In this document: positions 62,038 to 64,000 of the stretch, in pieces | Layout of the letters: each line of letters starts with the position of its first letter | Numbering within the stretch: position 1 is the stretch's first letter | Origin: Winogradskyella immobilis | GTDB taxonomy: Bacteria; Bacteroidota; Bacteroidia; Flavobacteriales; Flavobacteriaceae | DNA: 64,000 nt | Assembly: GCF_021887715.1 (NCBI RefSeq) | Contig: NZ_JAIQXX010000006.1 | Coordinates: 1 to 64,000, forward strand | Direction: 5' to 3' | The notes under the pieces: model-generated | Databases searched by the model: none | Seen by the model: the letters and a program-made list of their open reading frames with translations, nothing else | What the model was told of the DNA's origin: nothing | Made by a program: the position numbers and the translations under genes

Positions 62038-63216
62038 TTGAATTTAAAACTTCTAAATACCGATATCCAAACTTATATTACTGAAAATCTAAATGTAGAT
62101 GTTTCAAAATTGATTTTAAAAGGTAGTGATTTTGAAGGTGTAGATCATAAGCTAATTATAGAACAAATTGAAGCAAAAAAACGTTGCAAAAAAAAATTAC
62201 CCACTTGGTTTTCTAACAAAAATATTTATTATCCTAATAAACTAAATATTGAACAAACCTCTTCAGAACTTACAGCTAGTTATAAAGCTAATTTGGTTAG
62301 TGGCAAAACCTTAATAGATATTACTGGCGGGTTTGGTGTAGACTGCTATTACTTTTCGAAACAGATAGATACCGTAACGCATTGTGAAATCAATACCAAA
62401 CTTTCTAAAATTGTTAAGCATAACTATAAAACATTAAATGCTAATAATATAAAGTCTATAGCCAATGATGGTCTTGAAACTTTAGAAGCTTTAAATCAAT
62501 CTTTTGATTGGATTTATATAGACCCATCTCGTCGAGATGATATAAAAAACAAAGTTTTTTTATTAACTGATTGCCAACCTAACATTAAGAACATTTTAGG
62601 ATTACTTTTTATATATTCTAAAAATGTAATGCTTAAAACATCTCCTTTATTAGATATTTCTGCAACATTAAAAGATTTAAAATACGTTAAAGAGATTCAT
62701 TGTATCGCGGTAAATAATGAAATGAAAGAATTGTTATGGGTTTTACAAAAAGATTATAATGAAGCTATAGAGGTTAAAACCATAAATATTCAAAAAAACA
62801 GCTCGCAAACTTTCAACTTTCTATGTAAAGAAGAAGGATTGAAAGAAGCTTTTCACAGTAAAGCTTCTAATTATATTTATGAGCCCAATTCAGCCATATT
62901 AAAATCTGGTGCGTTTAATATCTTATCTAACAAATTAAATATATATAAACTTCATAAACACTCACACTTATACACTTCTGATGCATTAATTGAATTCCCT
63001 GGAAGACGCTTTAGTATTGACACTATTATACCATATAACAAAAAAGAATTCTTAAAATTAAAAGTAACTAAAGCAAATATTACAATACGTAACTTTCCAC
63101 TTTCTGTGAATGATATTCGCAAAAAACTTAAAATTAAAGATGGAGGTGACATCTATCTATTCTTTACTACAAATAATGAGAATAAAAGAGTGATTTTAAA
63201 ATGTTCAAAGCTTTAA
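62038..63216 (+). CDS. SAM-dependent methyltransferase with THUMP-like C-terminal domain
   Basis: 392 residues, TTG start. Residues about 75-190 are a Rossmann methyltransferase: LIDITGGFGVDCYYFSKQ (motif I), then DWIYIDPSRR (motif IV DPSR, as in RNA N-methyltransferases of guanine or adenine). The C-terminus (about 325-392) is the THUMP-like domain with FPLSVNDIRKKLKIKDGGD. Such proteins are unstudied but appear to act on RNA. Probably co-transcribed with the transporter. Confidence 0.87.
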   Translation: MNLKLLNTDIQTYITENLNVDVSKLILKGSDFEGVDHKLIIEQIEAKKRCKKKLPTWFSNKNIYYPNKLNIEQTSSELTASYKANLVSGKTLIDITGGFGVDCYYFSKQIDTVTHCEINTKLSKIVKHNYKTLNANNIKSIANDGLETLEALNQSFDWIYIDPSRRDDIKNKVFLLTDCQPNIKNILGLLFIYSKNVMLKTSPLLDISATLKDLKYVKEIHCIAVNNEMKELLWVLQKDYNEAIEVKTINIQKNSSQTFNFLCKEEGLKEAFHSKASNYIYEPNSAILKSGAFNILSNKLNIYKLHKHSHLYTSDALIEFPGRRFSIDTIIPYNKKEFLKLKVTKANITIRNFPLSVNDIRKKLKIKDGGDIYLFFTTNNENKRVILKCSKL

Positions 63217-63322
63217 ATAAATAGAAAATATATTTTCTTTTATAATAAAAACTTAAAAGCTTAAATTAATTAGCTTACTCTTAATACAGTAGATTATTAA
63301 CACAAAAAACTAATAAAAATTG

Positions 63323-63353
63323 TTGCGTTCTTTAATATGAAAAGTTACATTTG
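63323..63353 (+). promoter_or_regulatory. Promoter of the tRNA operon
   Basis: TTG at 63323-63325, 20-bp spacer and TACATTTG at 63346-63353, an excellent match to the Bacteroidota promoter, 40 bp before tRNA-Ser. Confidence 0.8.
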
Positions 63354-63393
63354 CATCCGCAATTTCAGGAAAACGTTCTTTTATAATTGTATT

Positions 63394-63480
63394 GGAGAGG
63401 TGCCAGAGTGGTAATGGAGCAGATTGCTAATCTGTCGACGCGCAAGTGTCGCCCGGGTTCGAGTCCCGGTCTCTCCGCCA
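63394..63480 (+). tRNA. tRNA-Ser(GCU)
   Basis: Cloverleaf: acceptor GGAGAGG pairs with UCUCUCC, anticodon GCT at 63426-63428 in the loop TTGCTAA, a long variable arm (class II) CGACGCGCAAGTGTCG, T-arm GGGTTCGAGTCCC. CCA end is encoded. Decodes AGC/AGU. Confidence 0.96.
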
Positions 63481-63523
63481 GAGTGAGTATAGAAAGGTCA
63501 ATCCGCCGGCTGGCACTTTCGCT

Positions 63524-63546
63524 AAAAATGTCTAGTAGACATTTTT
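63524..63546. terminator. Perfect hairpin between tRNA-Ser and tRNA-Pro
   Basis: AAAAATGTCTA-G-TAGACATTTTT: perfect 11-bp arms with T5 end, looks like a weak terminator or processing stem within the tRNA operon. Confidence 0.5.
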
Positions 63547-63559
63547 GATACGCTCAGTT

Positions 63560-63634
63560 CGGGGTGTAGCGTAGCCCGGTTATCGCGCCGCGTTTGGGAC
63601 GCGGAGGTCGCAGGTTCGAATCCTGCCACCCCGA
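63560..63634 (+). tRNA. tRNA-Pro(UGG)
   Basis: Acceptor CGGGGTG pairs with CACCCCG, anticodon TGG at 63595-63597 in the loop TTTGGGA, T-arm CAGGTTCGAATCCTG. CCA not encoded. Decodes CCN. Confidence 0.97.
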
Positions 63635-63673
63635 CTTTTTTTTTAGAATTAATTGTATTTTTAATTCTTAAAT

Positions 63674-63747
<74 letters not shown>

Positions 63748-63781
63748 CAAAAAGCTTCACTTTAACAAGTGGAGCTTTTTT
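63748..63781 (+). terminator. Terminator of the tRNA operon
   Basis: AAAAAGCTTCACTT...AAGTGGAGCTTTTTT: a stem with T-run directly after tRNA-Arg. Confidence 0.85.
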
Positions 63782-63910
63782 GTTTTCAATTTATCTCTAA
63801 ATCCTTTACCTACTAATAAATAAAAGTTAAATCTTATATCTATAGATAATTTTAATATCTTTTTTTTGTAAATTTAAAATTATTTCTTTTTAACTTTTAA
63901 ATATTAAATT

Positions 63911-64000
63911 ATGAAAAAATTAGCTATAACTTTATTCTCTATCTGTTTGAGTCTTACATTTGCTCAAGCACAACTTGTAGGTGGTGGAGATCCAGATCCT
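63911..64000 (+). CDS. Secreted protein, 5' part only (cut by window end)
   Basis: First 30 codons of an open frame starting at ATG 63911, 129 bp after the tRNA operon terminator. The N-terminus has a classic signal peptide (MKKLAITLFSICLSLTFAQA) with cleavage likely after ..FAQA, then the start of the mature part (LVGGGDPDP). Everything beyond lies outside the window, so the function cannot be judged. Confidence 0.6.
   Translation, partial: MKKLAITLFSICLSLTFAQAQLVGGGDPDP

Overview
The window is a chromosomal segment of an AT-rich marine-type member of the Bacteroidota, most likely family Flavobacteriaceae. The evidence is the protein families (EttA, TamB next to TsaD, SusD-free TonB receptors with a CarboxypepD-like N-terminus, DUF5916, CAL67264-type small membrane protein, PL7 alginate lyase lipoprotein), promoters of the TTG-N20-TAnnTTTG type, many TTG/GTG starts and almost no Shine-Dalgarno sites. 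I see no phage, IS element, CRISPR array or rRNA operon.

Layout. 1-5.8 kb: SRPBCC protein, YchF, a TlpA-like thioredoxin and two related HTH regulators with membrane-spanning C-termini, then a 2x[4Fe-4S] ferredoxin. 6-10 kb: LuxC-like acyl-CoA reductase, then the serine pathway genes serC and a short serA, and a DUF937 protein. 10-14.6 kb: two small uncharacterised proteins, then a probable metal-uptake module (CxxC peptide, TonB receptor, acidic lipoprotein). 15-22.5 kb: DUF5916 outer-membrane protein, LolD-type ATPase, secreted esterase, alginate lyase with a striking double-palindrome operator, ammonium transporter and a TPMT-like methyltransferase. 22.6-29 kb: fumC, histidine degradation genes hutI and hutG, an HtrA-type protease and an acetyltransferase.

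29-40 kb: a long minus-strand cluster of mostly unknown genes, which is the most interesting part. It encodes an acidic coiled-coil protein, a 346-residue helical protein, a classic-clade AAA ATPase, a 2-TM protein, a 411-residue protein, a 3-TM protein, a 565-residue 3-TM protein and a 250-residue protein. A four-helix-bundle (S23/IVP) gene sits inside it, bounded by inverted heptad-repeat tracts. Two tiny tandem membrane proteins diverge from its promoter region.

40-51 kb: EttA, small membrane proteins, an FMN reductase, acyl-CoA carboxylase beta plus MFS transporter, a secreted M24 peptidase, a BadF-type sugar kinase, gapA and pfkA (glycolysis). 51-63.2 kb: the giant TamB protein (its start codon is problematic), divergent tsaD, YegP-like DUF1508 protein, a parvulin-rsmE operon, DUF1223, DUF4159, a SpoU methyltransferase, an AI-2E family transporter and a THUMP-like methyltransferase. 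63.4-63.75 kb: a tRNA-Ser/Pro/Arg operon with a clear promoter, then the start of a secreted protein cut by the window end.

A second theme is the non-coding DNA: at least seven intergenic tracts are built of degenerate 7-bp units, and several GC-richer hairpin repeats recur. Function assignments rest on motifs read by eye; no database search was possible.
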